Below, piece by piece: positions 13,871 through 25,419 of a stretch of DNA of 64,000 nt (positions are counted from its first letter, which is position 1; each line of letters begins with the position of its first letter). Origin of the DNA: Nomia melanderi. Lineage: Eukaryota; Arthropoda; Insecta; Hymenoptera; Halictidae. Below the pieces are notes generated by a model, which was not told where the DNA came from, ran no database searches, and worked only from the letters and a program-made list of their open reading frames with translations. The position numbers and the translations under genes were made by a program. Location of the stretch: assembly GCF_051020985.1 (NCBI RefSeq), contig NC_135008.1:1426001-1490000 (forward strand). The letters are read 5' to 3'.

Positions 13871-15657
13871 ATCAGACGATTATTTTAATTTTTGACGAAT
13901 GTAAGTAATGCCGGATTTGATATTTTTATTTTCTAAAAGTAAAATAAATAACTATGTTAAAATTCAAAATGGTTCGCCCTTGTTTTGAAAGTTTGAAAGT
14001 CGAAATCTACTGTACCGTTGTACGATAGAAAAATTGTACACTTGTAAGTGGAATGAGTAAATTGGGAATAAATAATTCATAGAATATTTATTAATTAGAT
14101 GCGAAAGTTTACCTTTGATAATTACTCCAGAGATAGTACGGCGAACTTGGAAACGGTAGTTATTCGTTGTTTGAGGTTGATTAATCTACCTAACACTTAA
14201 ATTGGTTCAAGTGGATAAAGACGTCGCCTCGTCAGACCAATTACAGCTCGTTTGTCTTGCAATTGTTACCATATATTTTGATATCATTGTATAACATAAT
14301 TTTATACAGCATTGGTTAATAGTAAACGTTTAATCGGTGAAGGTAAATAACTTAGAATAAATTTGTGACGCGTGTTCCACTATTCATCGATGGATATAAA
14401 AAAAAAGATGCAATACAGAATTAAGATCGCCTTATGATTGATGTATTTCTTAATATAGACACATCTAACACGTTCCAACAGTCACCTTATTAATTAAATC
14501 CGCTTAAATGTGCGACTCATTGTGTGTGTGTTTTGTTTTCTTCTTTTAAATGGAACGAATATAAACGCATCGGATGAAAAAAAGGATAGATTAACGTAAT
14601 CAGGTTCACACGAGGAAATATATGAGAAACAAATTATTAATGAGAAATGCTGAGAAACTGATACTATTATACAGGGTAGCTCTTATTAGTATATATTTCC
14701 ATAATTACACTGTTATTACAGATCTATTCTATAGATGAAAATATAAATATCGACAAATTACGACTAAATTGTATCAGAAAAACATGAAATTTTTAAGTAG
14801 AAAACCGCATTTCCAGCAAATGAATTTATTCCATAGATTACATTACAAAATATTACACCTCATTTTCCATGCTGGAAAGCTGCAGCGAAAAACTACTCTT
14901 ATTTGCAGTCGCTATTAATTCCGTCAATTAAAATAGAGGTGCCTCAATATTCCGCACATTTTTTTTTTTTTTACTCTTTCTATATTCTATATAAATTTTC
15001 TCCTCCTATATAACGTCGCTGCGAATAGGTGGAAGATTACTGTTATCGTTAGTCGGGAAATTGATTTTATTTTATTAACCGATATTCCTATAAATTTTTT
15101 AAGTTTCTTACCGTTAAAATTAGAACACATGTGAACACAACGTGATAGTGAAAATAGTGTACTATGAATAAGATCGAGATAAAAATTGCAATTTCACATC
15201 GCATCTCGTGTGAATGAATAATTGAATTAAATGTCTAAAACTGAAACACTGGACCTCATATACACGGTTCATGACAGTCACACAATCTTAATTTGGGAAA
15301 TGCAAGAGTTTTGTAACTGACTCAGAGCAAAATCTATCATCCGCAAATGCAACAAAAAAAAAAGAACATCGTTCATAGAAACTTTTGATTTCTGTAACAG
15401 CTGTTTTTATTTTCTTGATAACTGTTACTCATATAGCATTATCATAGGGTATGACAAATATTTATAACGTATGTATAGTGGTGATACTTTGTTTACGCAT
15501 TGCTTTTGCAACTTGTATTTCTCAACTTGTCAATTACAACTGTTAGTTGTATGAAACATCTGTAAAAGAAGAAGATGCAGAACAGTCATTCATTTTGTCC
15601 CTTTCAAATGACAGTTTTAAATACTCATACTATAAAGTTACCTCTACACTGAATGCT
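13871..15657. other. AT-rich intergenic sequence before BTF3 3' end
   Basis: Composition changes abruptly here from CpG-rich to AT-rich. The stretch holds poly-T and poly-A runs (for example near 14960 and 15352) and no coding potential. TTTATT at 15406-15411 reads AATAAA on the minus strand and is a plausible poly(A) signal for the BTF3 gene that ends at 15658. Confidence 0.5.
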
Positions 15658-17117
15658 TTAAGCTTCAGGTGTAGCTAGGGGAGCTTCTTTCTTTTCATCA
15701 TTCGTAACAGATTCCTTTTTATCACCAGCCGCTTTATCACTTTCATCGGCTTCCTTTTTTGTAGCAACCTTAAAGTTTATATGAATTTTTAATTTACAAA
15801 TAGCTTTGGAAAAGTTTCATTAGCTAAAATAATTTTAGAAATTACCAATAATGATAGGAAAACATTTTCAATAGAGTAAATAGATAATCGGTAACATTAA
15901 TTTACATTATACATGAATAATATTTATCAAGAAAAGAATCAAATAACATAATTGTTAAAAATACAGCCCAAAATTATACCCATTTGATACATATCTAATT
16001 ATTAATGATAAGTTGTGCCTACAACATTGAAAGTGTATTGTATGAAATGTATAACATAAATATGATTATTATTAACTGTACTGTTCTATTACCTCCTCTT
16101 TACTGGCTTCGTCGAAATTCTCCACCAAATCAGGCACCTCGTCATCTTCTTCCAATGTTGCTTTACCAACCGTACTCCCAGACACTGTACTTGCTAGTCG
16201 TTTCAATTGTGTTACACCCTCAGGTCCCAACTGACTGATTATACCTGGTAACATGTCAGTTATCTGTTTGTTGTCGCCATGTCCAGTGATAGCGAATGTG
16301 TTAGCAGACAAACTAGCTTGAGCTTTTGGATTATTGAAATGGATGACAGTGCCATCATCTTTAATCATATTAACTTCCTCGATACCAGGAACTGTGTTTA
16401 CAGACAGTTTTTTCAAACAACTTTGCAATTTCTTATCGTCTGTAGCATTGGTAGCATGCACAACCTGAAAACGTATTGGACATATTCAAATGACAATGAT
16501 CTGAAAAATAGTATCTAGCCTAAACAATCACTTTCCAACAATACAATTTTGTCTCTGAGAAATGAATAATCTTTAACATACCGTTTCGTCGGGACATATG
16601 AAACATTGTACTTTATTATAGTCATAAACATCGTGAAGTTAACATTTTACATAAAACTTGATAACAAAGTGCAAATCAGAATTGGAATCCCAAATTCTGT
16701 ACACGAGCGGGCAATAAAGCCAAACGATGTAAGTTGACACGTAAAAAATGGAAAACGATAATCACAGAACCAGCGTCACGAACGGGGGAACATTTGTGAA
16801 CAATTTATAAACATAAAAGTAGGGTGTCTTGCCGAGTACGCTGGAAAAATTTTGATGTCATGCGAAAAACGATAATCAGCGATCACGAATTAAAGAACAA
16901 TCTTCAAAAATGGGCAAAGTCACGAGTTGCACGAATGACATTTAAAACGTGCACTTCCATGAACACGAAGACTCATGATCTATCGAAATCAATGTGAATT
17001 TGGTATATTCATGTTAGCATTTGAAATATATCTACATACCTTCTTCTTGCGTCGGGGTGTTCCCTTACCGCCGATTCGTACTTGAGCTTGAAGCTTCTTC
17101 AACTTTTCAGGATTCAT
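15658..17117 (-). CDS. bic: BTF3 / nascent polypeptide-associated complex beta subunit (bicaudal)
   Basis: Three coding exons on the minus strand: 17117-17040, 16464-16093 and 15768-15658, giving 186 residues. All introns are phase 0 with GT-AG ends (donors GTATGT and GTAATA). The protein starts MNPEKLKKLQAQVRIGGKGT, followed by the basic PRRKKK segment used for ribosome contact in this family. The NAC domain (about residues 35-100) has GIEEVNMIKDDGTVIHFNNP and SLSANTFAITGH, followed by the conserved VPDLVENFDEASK and an acidic/Lys-rich tail ending in ATPEA. NAC binds emerging chains at the ribosome exit tunnel and controls SRP access; Drosophila bicaudal is the orthologue. Reading through the exon 2 donor gives a short false C-terminus (VIEQYS); the third exon restores the expected tail. 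Confidence 0.95.
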
Positions 17118-18556
17118 GTTAACCTGTCTTTACGGAGATCAGAAGCTTCAGAGATCCTTAGCCACCACGCTCAAGCAGATTACAAATCTGACGCAAAGTT
17201 TTATACGATAAAATGAATTGAACACGACCGGCGAGCAAACACGTGCTCTCTGTTCGCCGAGAGGGTCGAGAAAATGGAAGTGTACGCTTCTCTAGCTCTT
17301 TACGTCAGAGACAGCTTCCGGAAGGGCAACACTTCCGTTCGAAACTTGGCTCAAAACACTGCATCAAGCAAATATTAATAATACCATTAGGACTTAAAGT
17401 CAATCATAGTTAATTAAATAAATCAGAATATCATACGAGAAGTTTTGCTTCGTTAGGACAGTCTTTTTATTCAGAAATGATGATTTTATATAACAGTCTG
17501 CCTGAGCATGGAGGTTATGAATACCATCATGTTACGATATACGATTTTAGACAAAAAACTTCATAAAGACTCTCACTAAGAATGAAAAATGTGTAGATTA
17601 CAGACACGAGAAAAGATAATGAGAACTATTTCCAAGTAAGAAATTTAATAAATCGACGAATAAAAATTATAACAATTATTTGAAAATTGATCAAACTTGT
17701 TTAAAATTAGGGCGCGAACAAAATGTCCGAAATTTTAAACTGCGACAAAGTTAATGCTCCTTGCATAAAATAAAATAGTAATCTGCATGTTCAACGTATA
17801 AAAATGTGAAAGAATGTAATCATTCGATTGATGAAAATGTTTAAATAAATTATCCATAGAAAAAATTACAATAACATGCTTAGATATATAATTTATTTTA
17901 AAGTTCATCAAACAAGTGAATTTTTATTGTATAATGCAAATTTGTTTTTCAGTTTCACATAATCGCATTCAATTTAAAATCTATATTTACAATATGTCAC
18001 ATTCTTATACAATAATATTTAATTTAGTACAACAATATTAACATAGTCCTTGATGGTCACTTTCAATAAATTAATTTAAAAAAATATTGCATCATTCTTA
18101 AGCAATGAACAGGAGATACTGATCGTACGATGTTAAGTAAAATTGATATTTACCAAATATCAAGAAAGTATTTATACTTAGAAAAGCCACTTTTTCCTCA
18201 ATTTTTTACAAAAAAAAAAGAAAAATACAATAAAATTAGATCAGTCTTTAATTCTTTAAAAACAATTTAAAAATTGTTTCCAGATAAAAGCAATATGTAT
18301 TCCTTTTAAACATCAACTTTATCTAAAATTTATCTCTTTTATTGCCTTTATAATGGAAACTGAATTCTTACAACTGAATTCTTTAGTACGAGAAGTATAT
18401 CAAACAACATTTGTAATTATATTTCATACTTATTCTTGCTTTTCCTCATTTTAAGACAAAATCGCGTCCAAAATATTCTATACAATCGTTAATAATAGGA
18501 AAATAATAATTTCATAATACAAAGTCAATTATCACAAAATTATTCATTTAATAATT
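17118..18556. other. BTF3 promoter/5' UTR and intergenic sequence
   Basis: The first few hundred bases upstream of the BTF3 start are less AT-rich, with several CpG sites near 17220-17340, as expected for a TATA-less housekeeping promoter and 5' UTR. The rest (about 17400-18556) is AT-rich with homopolymer runs and presumably includes the 3' UTR of the C2orf42 homologue. No coding exon was found. Confidence 0.45.
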
Positions 18557-21182
18557 TTATAGTAAGGCTATTTTCCTCCATCTATGATTTGTTTCATTTT
18601 TTACATGACCAAATTCAAATCTGATTCTAAGCTCACCAATTTTTGATATTGGTAATATATCTGGTATCCACTCAATTAAAAATGGTGTTGGTTCGACTTG
18701 ATTAGGAGAAGTATTTCCTGTAAAATAAAGCAATAAATTTTGTTACATCTGAAAATAAATAAATATCCTCAATATTTACTTATTTGTACAGTAATAGCTC
18801 ATCAAATATATACGGTTCTTACCAACTTTCAAATATGTTTTTAATTCTAGTGGCTTAATCAGTGCATTATTGTTAGTTTTCTTGTATCGATCTATTTCCG
18901 TTTCCTCTCGTTTATACAATTCATATGTACCATCTGCATTTTGTACAAAACTTCTTGTTATTTCTAAAGGTATAAGCGGTGTTTCAAAAATACTTTTGAC
19001 ATGTAGAATATTAGTTATTTGCCAGGTGTATTTGGTAAATGTACCCAATGGTACTCCATCTTTTCTGACAAACGCTGTCGTCGAATTTGGCAATCGTTTC
19101 TTTTTACCGCCACAAGATATCCTTTCACGTAAACAATCAAAAAATATTTGTGGTACATGAAATACTAGAGGATCGGGTTTCCCATCGAATTGGAAGTGCA
19201 TAGTCTGATTTATTCTTTCAGTTATAGACGCCAACCATTTAATAAAAGACAAATTTATGTTGGCTTCATCTAAATCCTCACAAGGATTTTGATATTTTTT
19301 AACAATTTGCAATTTTGTTTTTGCTTTCCGAGGCTCTATCGAATTTAAGTTATTCAAACTTGTAGTATTTGTGCTTGTAGGTTTATCATCCCTCTTACGT
19401 TTCGTTGAAATAGGTTGCTGTATATTACTGCCTTCAGTATTTGATACACTACCAGTATCATACTGTATTAGTACATTTTTATTTAATACTTTCATATTTG
19501 TGGTGTTTGAAACTGTATTAGTATCAATTAATTTCATATTATTCACGTCTAAAATTGCATTTGTGTCGAGTACTTTTAAAGTTCCAGTATTTAATATTTT
19601 TATGTTATTATCGTTTAAGATATACTGACTATTGTTAAGCACGTTATATTTAGAGTCTATAGCCGTCTGATTTTCCAATATTTTCACTGTACTTCCTCCA
19701 ATTTGGACATTGTTTTGATTAATTACTTCCAAATTGTGAACCTGTAAAATAAAACAAACCATTTTTATATTCCACTTTCTAAATAACATTGTATTTATTT
19801 ACTCAAATACAAAAGTTTTACCTGTGGTATCATATTATTATCTTCTAATAAGGTACGATCACATTCTACTTCAATATTTTCAACAATACTATGTGGTAAT
19901 ATTGTAGAATCCAAATTCATTGAATCTAAATCCAATCTATTTCCATCTAAACTTTGCACTGTTAAAGTATCATCTCGAAATATCAAAAGATGTGTATCTG
20001 TATCATCAGTAGTCAACCCATCAAGATCTGTAATTTCAGACAATACAGATACTTCTTACATTAAACATAAAATTTAATTAGATTTAATTCTCTTACCAAT
20101 ACCAACTATTTTTTCTTGTTCACTATTTTGTAACATTGTTGTCAATGGTTTTGGTATACTTAAATCAGTCTGATCTAAATTTATGTAATAACTAAATTCC
20201 TCTGACAGTTTTTCATCACTAGCAAATGCACATATACATGCATAAAAATGTACACAACGTTTACTCTGTGAAGATGGTCCTAAATCTACCTTCTCTCCAG
20301 CTGTTTTTGCCACACCCTATTAATTTCAAACACCTTTAATGATATCCATTTCAGTATGCATTTCAAAATATAACACACTATTGGTTTTTTTCTACTTGCC
20401 TTAAAAGCGGAACAAGAACAAAAGTAACGATGTTCCATTCTATCTTTTAACTTTGTAACAAAGAGAGAAAAATGAAGATAACCCAATGGATGTTTTGGTG
20501 AAGCTTTACACTTCACAGCCATGATATTTTTAGAAACACGTTGCACTAAAGGTCCTGATGTTTCTGTAGCCAATAACCATATTTCTTGTTTCATTTCATT
20601 GTTTACATTTAAAGTTGATAAAATAGAATTCCTTAATGTTAATGGTTGTGCTTCCGCATAACACCTTAAAGCTGCCTGTATGTGTTGGCACGTAGAAACA
20701 GGCATGTCAGATGAATTTTTTTCCTGCAATGAAAGTTTCTTCAATTTTTGGTCATAATATAATTAAGGAGAACATACATTATTTGATAAACTTACATGAC
20801 ATTTAAGGACACTAGTATCAAAACTTCTTTCACAACTATCAACAAAACATAATGCTGTAGACTGTGAAATTAGGGTTGTCATTTCATTAGAAATGGTTGC
20901 ATTTATTAATGGAAGTTGAACAAATCCACGATAATCTGGACCTTTATCACGCACTCGAACAGAAAAAACTTGAGCTGTTGTGCCTGTCATAAGTTTACAT
21001 GCTTCTGTAGATAATTTCCTTTTTTCACCAGGTTCTTTAAACACTGCATCACAGTACTTATTTTTGCAACACAGGCCACGGGAACCATTATAAGTGCCAC
21101 ACTTTGGACATTTACGAACTCCACGTAATGTAGCTTTACCTAAATCTGATAAAAGCTTCCTTAAACGCTCTTCATTGGACAT
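18557..21182 (-). CDS. C2orf42: C2orf42 homologue, zinc-binding protein of unknown function
   Basis: Six exons: 21182-20796, 20723-20400, 20316-20097, 20051-19822, 19741-18823 and 18717-18557, about 746 residues (human C2orf42 is 574). The start MSNEERLRKLLSDLGKATLRG and the CxxC pair Cys25/Cys28 followed by Cys39 and Cys44 fit the putative treble-clef zinc finger at the start of this family. Near residues 231-260 there is CxC then CxH (Cys231, Cys233, Cys258, His260), a SWIM-like pattern, followed by the family signature FYACICAFASDE. Exon 5 begins with an Asn-rich linker of tandem 14-residue repeats and a KRKRDD basic motif. The best-conserved region follows, including KRLPNSTTAFVRKDG, then TFTKYTW and ITRSFVQNADGTYEL. 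The last exon carries PTPFLIEWIPDILP. The exon 2 donor is GC (GCAAGT) or, less likely, a nearby GT paired with a different acceptor. The biochemical function is not known; a nuclear role is only inferred. Confidence 0.88.
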
Positions 21183-22874
21183 AGCTGTTGAAAGTTAGAT
21201 ATCAATTTATTAACATTTAAAATATTATCAATTATTATATAGCTGAACTATTTAATACCTAATACTATGTTCTACTAATTTAATATTATAAATGTATTAT
21301 TTCTATAATTTTATTTATTTTTTTTAATCAGCTACTGAAAACATGTTTATAATAATATTAATATAAATTGCTGAACTACAATTATGTCTACTTCAAGAAG
21401 TCTATTTATAAACAGAAATACATAAGGTTCCAAAACAATAAATAAATTAAAAAAATTATAAAAAACAGAAGAAAATTTATTTGTTTATTTTTTTTAAGTA
21501 TTAGTAAAACCCTATCTAAATGTCTAAATATTGTTTAATATGACACATTTTGTAAATGTTGAGCAATATAAAAGTTAAAAGTATTACGAAGTTTTAATTG
21601 TTTCTTACCTTTGCAGGATAATCAATAATTATAATACGTAAAAACTTTATGTACTTTTCACTAATAAATTATATTCCAGGATAGTTTGCTTCCGATAGTA
21701 AATAAATAAAGCTCATCTCAGTACTAAATTGCAAACATTTACGATAGAGGGCACTATTTCTTGAAACATTAATCCAAATTTACAAATCCAATACATATAG
21801 GTTGAAAAATGCATTTCTAACAGTATATGTAATAATTTATGAATATTTTCTTCGCGGTATTATATTCACATTGCTTTTATAATTGCATTCGTCAATATCA
21901 TTTATTATAAAAGCTAAAAATATTATTTTAAAATCAAAGACAGAAGTTTAAATGATTTGCACCATAGAACAAGGTAATAGCATAGGTGGGAATGTCTTTT
22001 TTTTAGCCTCTGAGTAAAAATTAAATAAATGTATTAATAAATAGATTGAACAATATTTACATACTTTATTGAACAGCATACATTTGTATATACCTATTGC
22101 CGAATATTTACAAAAATATTCTATTTTTTAAATAGGTTTCAAATGCATTCATTGAAATATGATTTTCCATATCAAAAATTAATGAAAGTAACGATAGTTT
22201 CAATATTTTTTGAAGTAATTCTTTAATATGCTACTATCTTCATGTAAAATGTATAAAATTTGTTTATAAAAATGTCAAACAGAAGTGATTTTAGACAGAT
22301 AAGCTTCTGTTTATGTTTACATTATCAGTTGTGTTGATATCAAATCACACAGCCATGTTTAGCATAGTGTAGTCAAGTATCAAATGTAAGGTATCAGTAC
22401 GGACCAAATATTAAGTATTCAAAAAGACTGGTGTATATATCAGTAATGTTTATTATTGTTGAAAAATTGCAATATCAATGAACGTATTGTTACACATAGT
22501 GACTGTGAAATCTATCATCTTCTGTAACCTCCAAGAGCGACAATTTCATCAATTTTCCCAATACTTATTCAATGAAGTTTTTGGGCAGAACATTGAATGT
22601 GAATAGAATTCGTGCATAGTAATTTAACGGTATTTATTGAAACATTTTATTTAATTATAATCATCGATAATTTCATTAACCTTTGTTTTGTACGCTAATT
22701 CGAAATTCTATACTATGATAGTTAAGGTTACGTACGATTAATCCTTTAATGATGTTTCGTGGATTATATTTTATTTTCTATTACTTTTTAAATAATTCGC
22801 CAATAAACCATTGAAACAATAATATAATTTTCCTAAGGTGAATTTACAAAAGTAGTGATCTAAACTCGATAAAT
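21183..22874. other. Divergent intergenic region between C2orf42 and ADO
   Basis: The two flanking genes point away from each other, so promoters for both must lie here. The sequence is very AT-rich with many homopolymer runs; no coding exon, TATA box in a convincing position, RNA gene or transposon end was recognised. Confidence 0.45.
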
Positions 22875-23655
22875 ATGGCATCGGCAATTGAAATATTATG
22901 GAAACAAGCATTGAAAACATTCGACGGACGAAGGAACGTTGGATTTAAGCTTTGTCAAAAGAATTTTGATAAATTGTGGAATTTAATGAATAAAATCACA
23001 GCCGAAGATGTAAATTTAAACAAGCAAATTCTTGATTTTATACAAATACAGGCAGCACCAATGTGTGTTATTGATATATTTGAAAATAAAGATTTAACTA
23101 TTTCAATTTTCATACTGAAACATGGAGTTACAATGCCAATGCATGATCACCCGGGAATGCATGGGTTTTTAAAGGTATGTGAATTAAATGTAAGCTGATA
23201 TAAATACATATTATGTAAACCGATAGCTTCTAATTATATTATGTATATGTATGTATATCCAGGTAATTAGTGGTGCAGTTCAAGTGAACAGTTATACTTT
23301 GAAGACAAATGATGATCATATAATCAAATTAAATAAAGAAATAGCAGCATTTAGACATCGACCAATATCTTTACATAGTAATTCACCTGCTTGTGTCCTT
23401 ACACCACAAGACAAAAATTTACATGAAATTTCATGCATTGAAGGTCCTGCTGCATTTTTAGATATTCTTAGTCCACCGTACGATGAGGATGATTCTGGAA
23501 ATGGTCCAAGACCATGTACATTTTTCAAAACTATTAGTTCCAAATTATCTACTGATTTACCAGATATTATTGAAGAAGTCAAATTATTAGCTTTTGAAGG
23601 CCCACCTAACTTTGATTCTGAAAGTCTGAAATACACAGGACCACCTTTAATGTGA
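22875..23655 (+). CDS. ADO: 2-aminoethanethiol (cysteamine) / N-terminal cysteine dioxygenase
   Basis: Two exons, 22875-23174 and 23263-23655, joined in phase 0 (donor GTATGT, acceptor TATCCAG), encode 230 residues. The cupin fold metal site is visible: His90 and His92 in MPMHDHPGMHG and the third ligand His154 in NLHEI, matching the three-histidine iron site of the family. The neighbouring EGPAAFLDILSPPYD stretch is diagnostic of ADO (PCO/ADO family). The enzyme uses iron and O2 to oxidise cysteamine to hypotaurine and the amino-terminal Cys of proteins to sulfinic acid, feeding the Arg/N-degron pathway as an oxygen sensor. It ends YTGPPLM then TGA. Length is close to that of other ADO proteins (human 270). 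No signal peptide; expected to be cytosolic. Confidence 0.94.
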
Positions 23656-25419
23656 CGTGAAACATCAAAACATGTCCTCTGTTCTATTTGTTAAAAATTT
23701 GTACATTTCCCAACAATGATTTACAACTCAAGAACAATTTGATTGTATTAAGAATTGTTATGATTATTTAACTTCTAACTGAATGTAAATTCTTATTGTT
23801 TATTTTGAATAAGGAACTCATTATAAGTTAGAAGTAAAGCATAAGTTTTATATGACAGAAGTTACTTTTTACTTTATGATGTTGTTTTCAATTTTATTTA
23901 CTGATATTTTGAAATGTACCAAAATTGTTTCCTTTTTCTTATAAATCTCATGCATTTTGTTTTGCATTTTTATTTACCTATTAATTATTAAAAAAGTTAT
24001 AACTAAGTAATTATATTAAATTTACTGATTCCTTGGCACACAAAACTGAAATGTAAACAAAAATGTATTATAGTACATACGATTGATGTGCAAAGCGCGG
24101 TAAAAAAATATACGCTAGTTATAGAAAAATGACAAAAATTCTATTTGTACAAAGGTAGATGCGTTAAGTACAACAGAATACATTCTTTATATGATGTAAA
24201 AATTATACCTTTTTTTTTTTAATTTAACTTCTTATGTGGTACTTATAAAAGAAAAAGGATACTTACAATGTTCAAAGATAATTAGGTAAAGTATTTTGCA
24301 AATAAGTATTGTACTTAATTTATTCATAACTTACATTATCGAAAAAGTAACATAATAATAAATATATTTATATATTATACAATTCTTTTTTAAGAAGTTC
24401 CCTTAGTATCTAAGTATTAATATTGTACATTAATTCTTTTTAAACAGGCATAACATTTCTGGAAGTAATTACTGTAAATATGCCTAAAATTTAAGTAAAT
24501 TGATTAATGTTTAAAATGACATTATATTTATTCATGTATAGAAAAACAATACAATTTATTGATTTGCATCAATCTTCACTACCCTATGTAGGTCTACAGA
24601 AAATAAAACATTTACATAAAATAATGCTCCCTTTATAAAACTATACTGCATACAGTAATATATGATTTAATATCTGATCCATATGATCACATATATATGA
24701 ATCATAAATCTGTTCTCTTTCTCCATAGCTGGAAACTTTTGAGTAATTTTTAAACAGTAAATTTAGGTACTTCTGAATATAGAAAAAATATGCGCATTTT
24801 AGATTTCAAAAAGTATAAAATTTTGGCATAGTAAATAATACTTCACCATTTTCTCAATTGTTAATTTTCATCTTTGCAAATACGATTATTTATAAAAATG
24901 TACTTCCCAATTGAACCATGGACATCCGTAATTGTGTAAAATGTTGCAGTGAATACATTTAGTTTGGAGCAATAAAAAAAAAACAGAATTGCACTAAAAA
25001 TCATCATCAGTATAAGTCAATTTGTATTCCTTATTTACTATTCCAGGAAGAATGAACAGACATTGTTGTTCTACTAACACATTTAAGAGATATAACATTT
25101 CTTACAATTAATTGTTTCATGTCAGACACATATTATAATTTGCTTCTCAGAATTATGTATGTAATGACAGTTTCCCATTCTCATATGCAAATATATATAT
25201 ATATGTATTTATATATTCATGTATATAAATATATAAATATATGTATATATCTTACGTATTTGTTAAATTTGATCATAGTACCCATAAACTTACATTGTTA
25301 CATAAAAGTTATACAGTGGACATTTGTTTTTACGATAAAAGTACACTAAGAAGTTTAAATCCTCTAAATCTGAGGAAGTAAATGTTTTTAGTATAGCATA
25401 TTATTTTTGAACTTTATGT
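23656..25419. other. Convergent intergenic region between ADO and MARCH5
   Basis: ADO and MARCH5 end towards each other, so this stretch contains both 3' UTRs. It is strongly AT-rich with a TA-rich low-complexity tract near 25186-25245. A small open frame there translates only the microsatellite. Nothing else was recognised. Confidence 0.5.
25186..25245. repeat. TA-rich microsatellite tract
   Basis: Runs of alternating TA with TATG and AAATA interruptions. Simple-sequence DNA in the MARCH5 3' flank; no function is suggested by the sequence. Confidence 0.7.
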
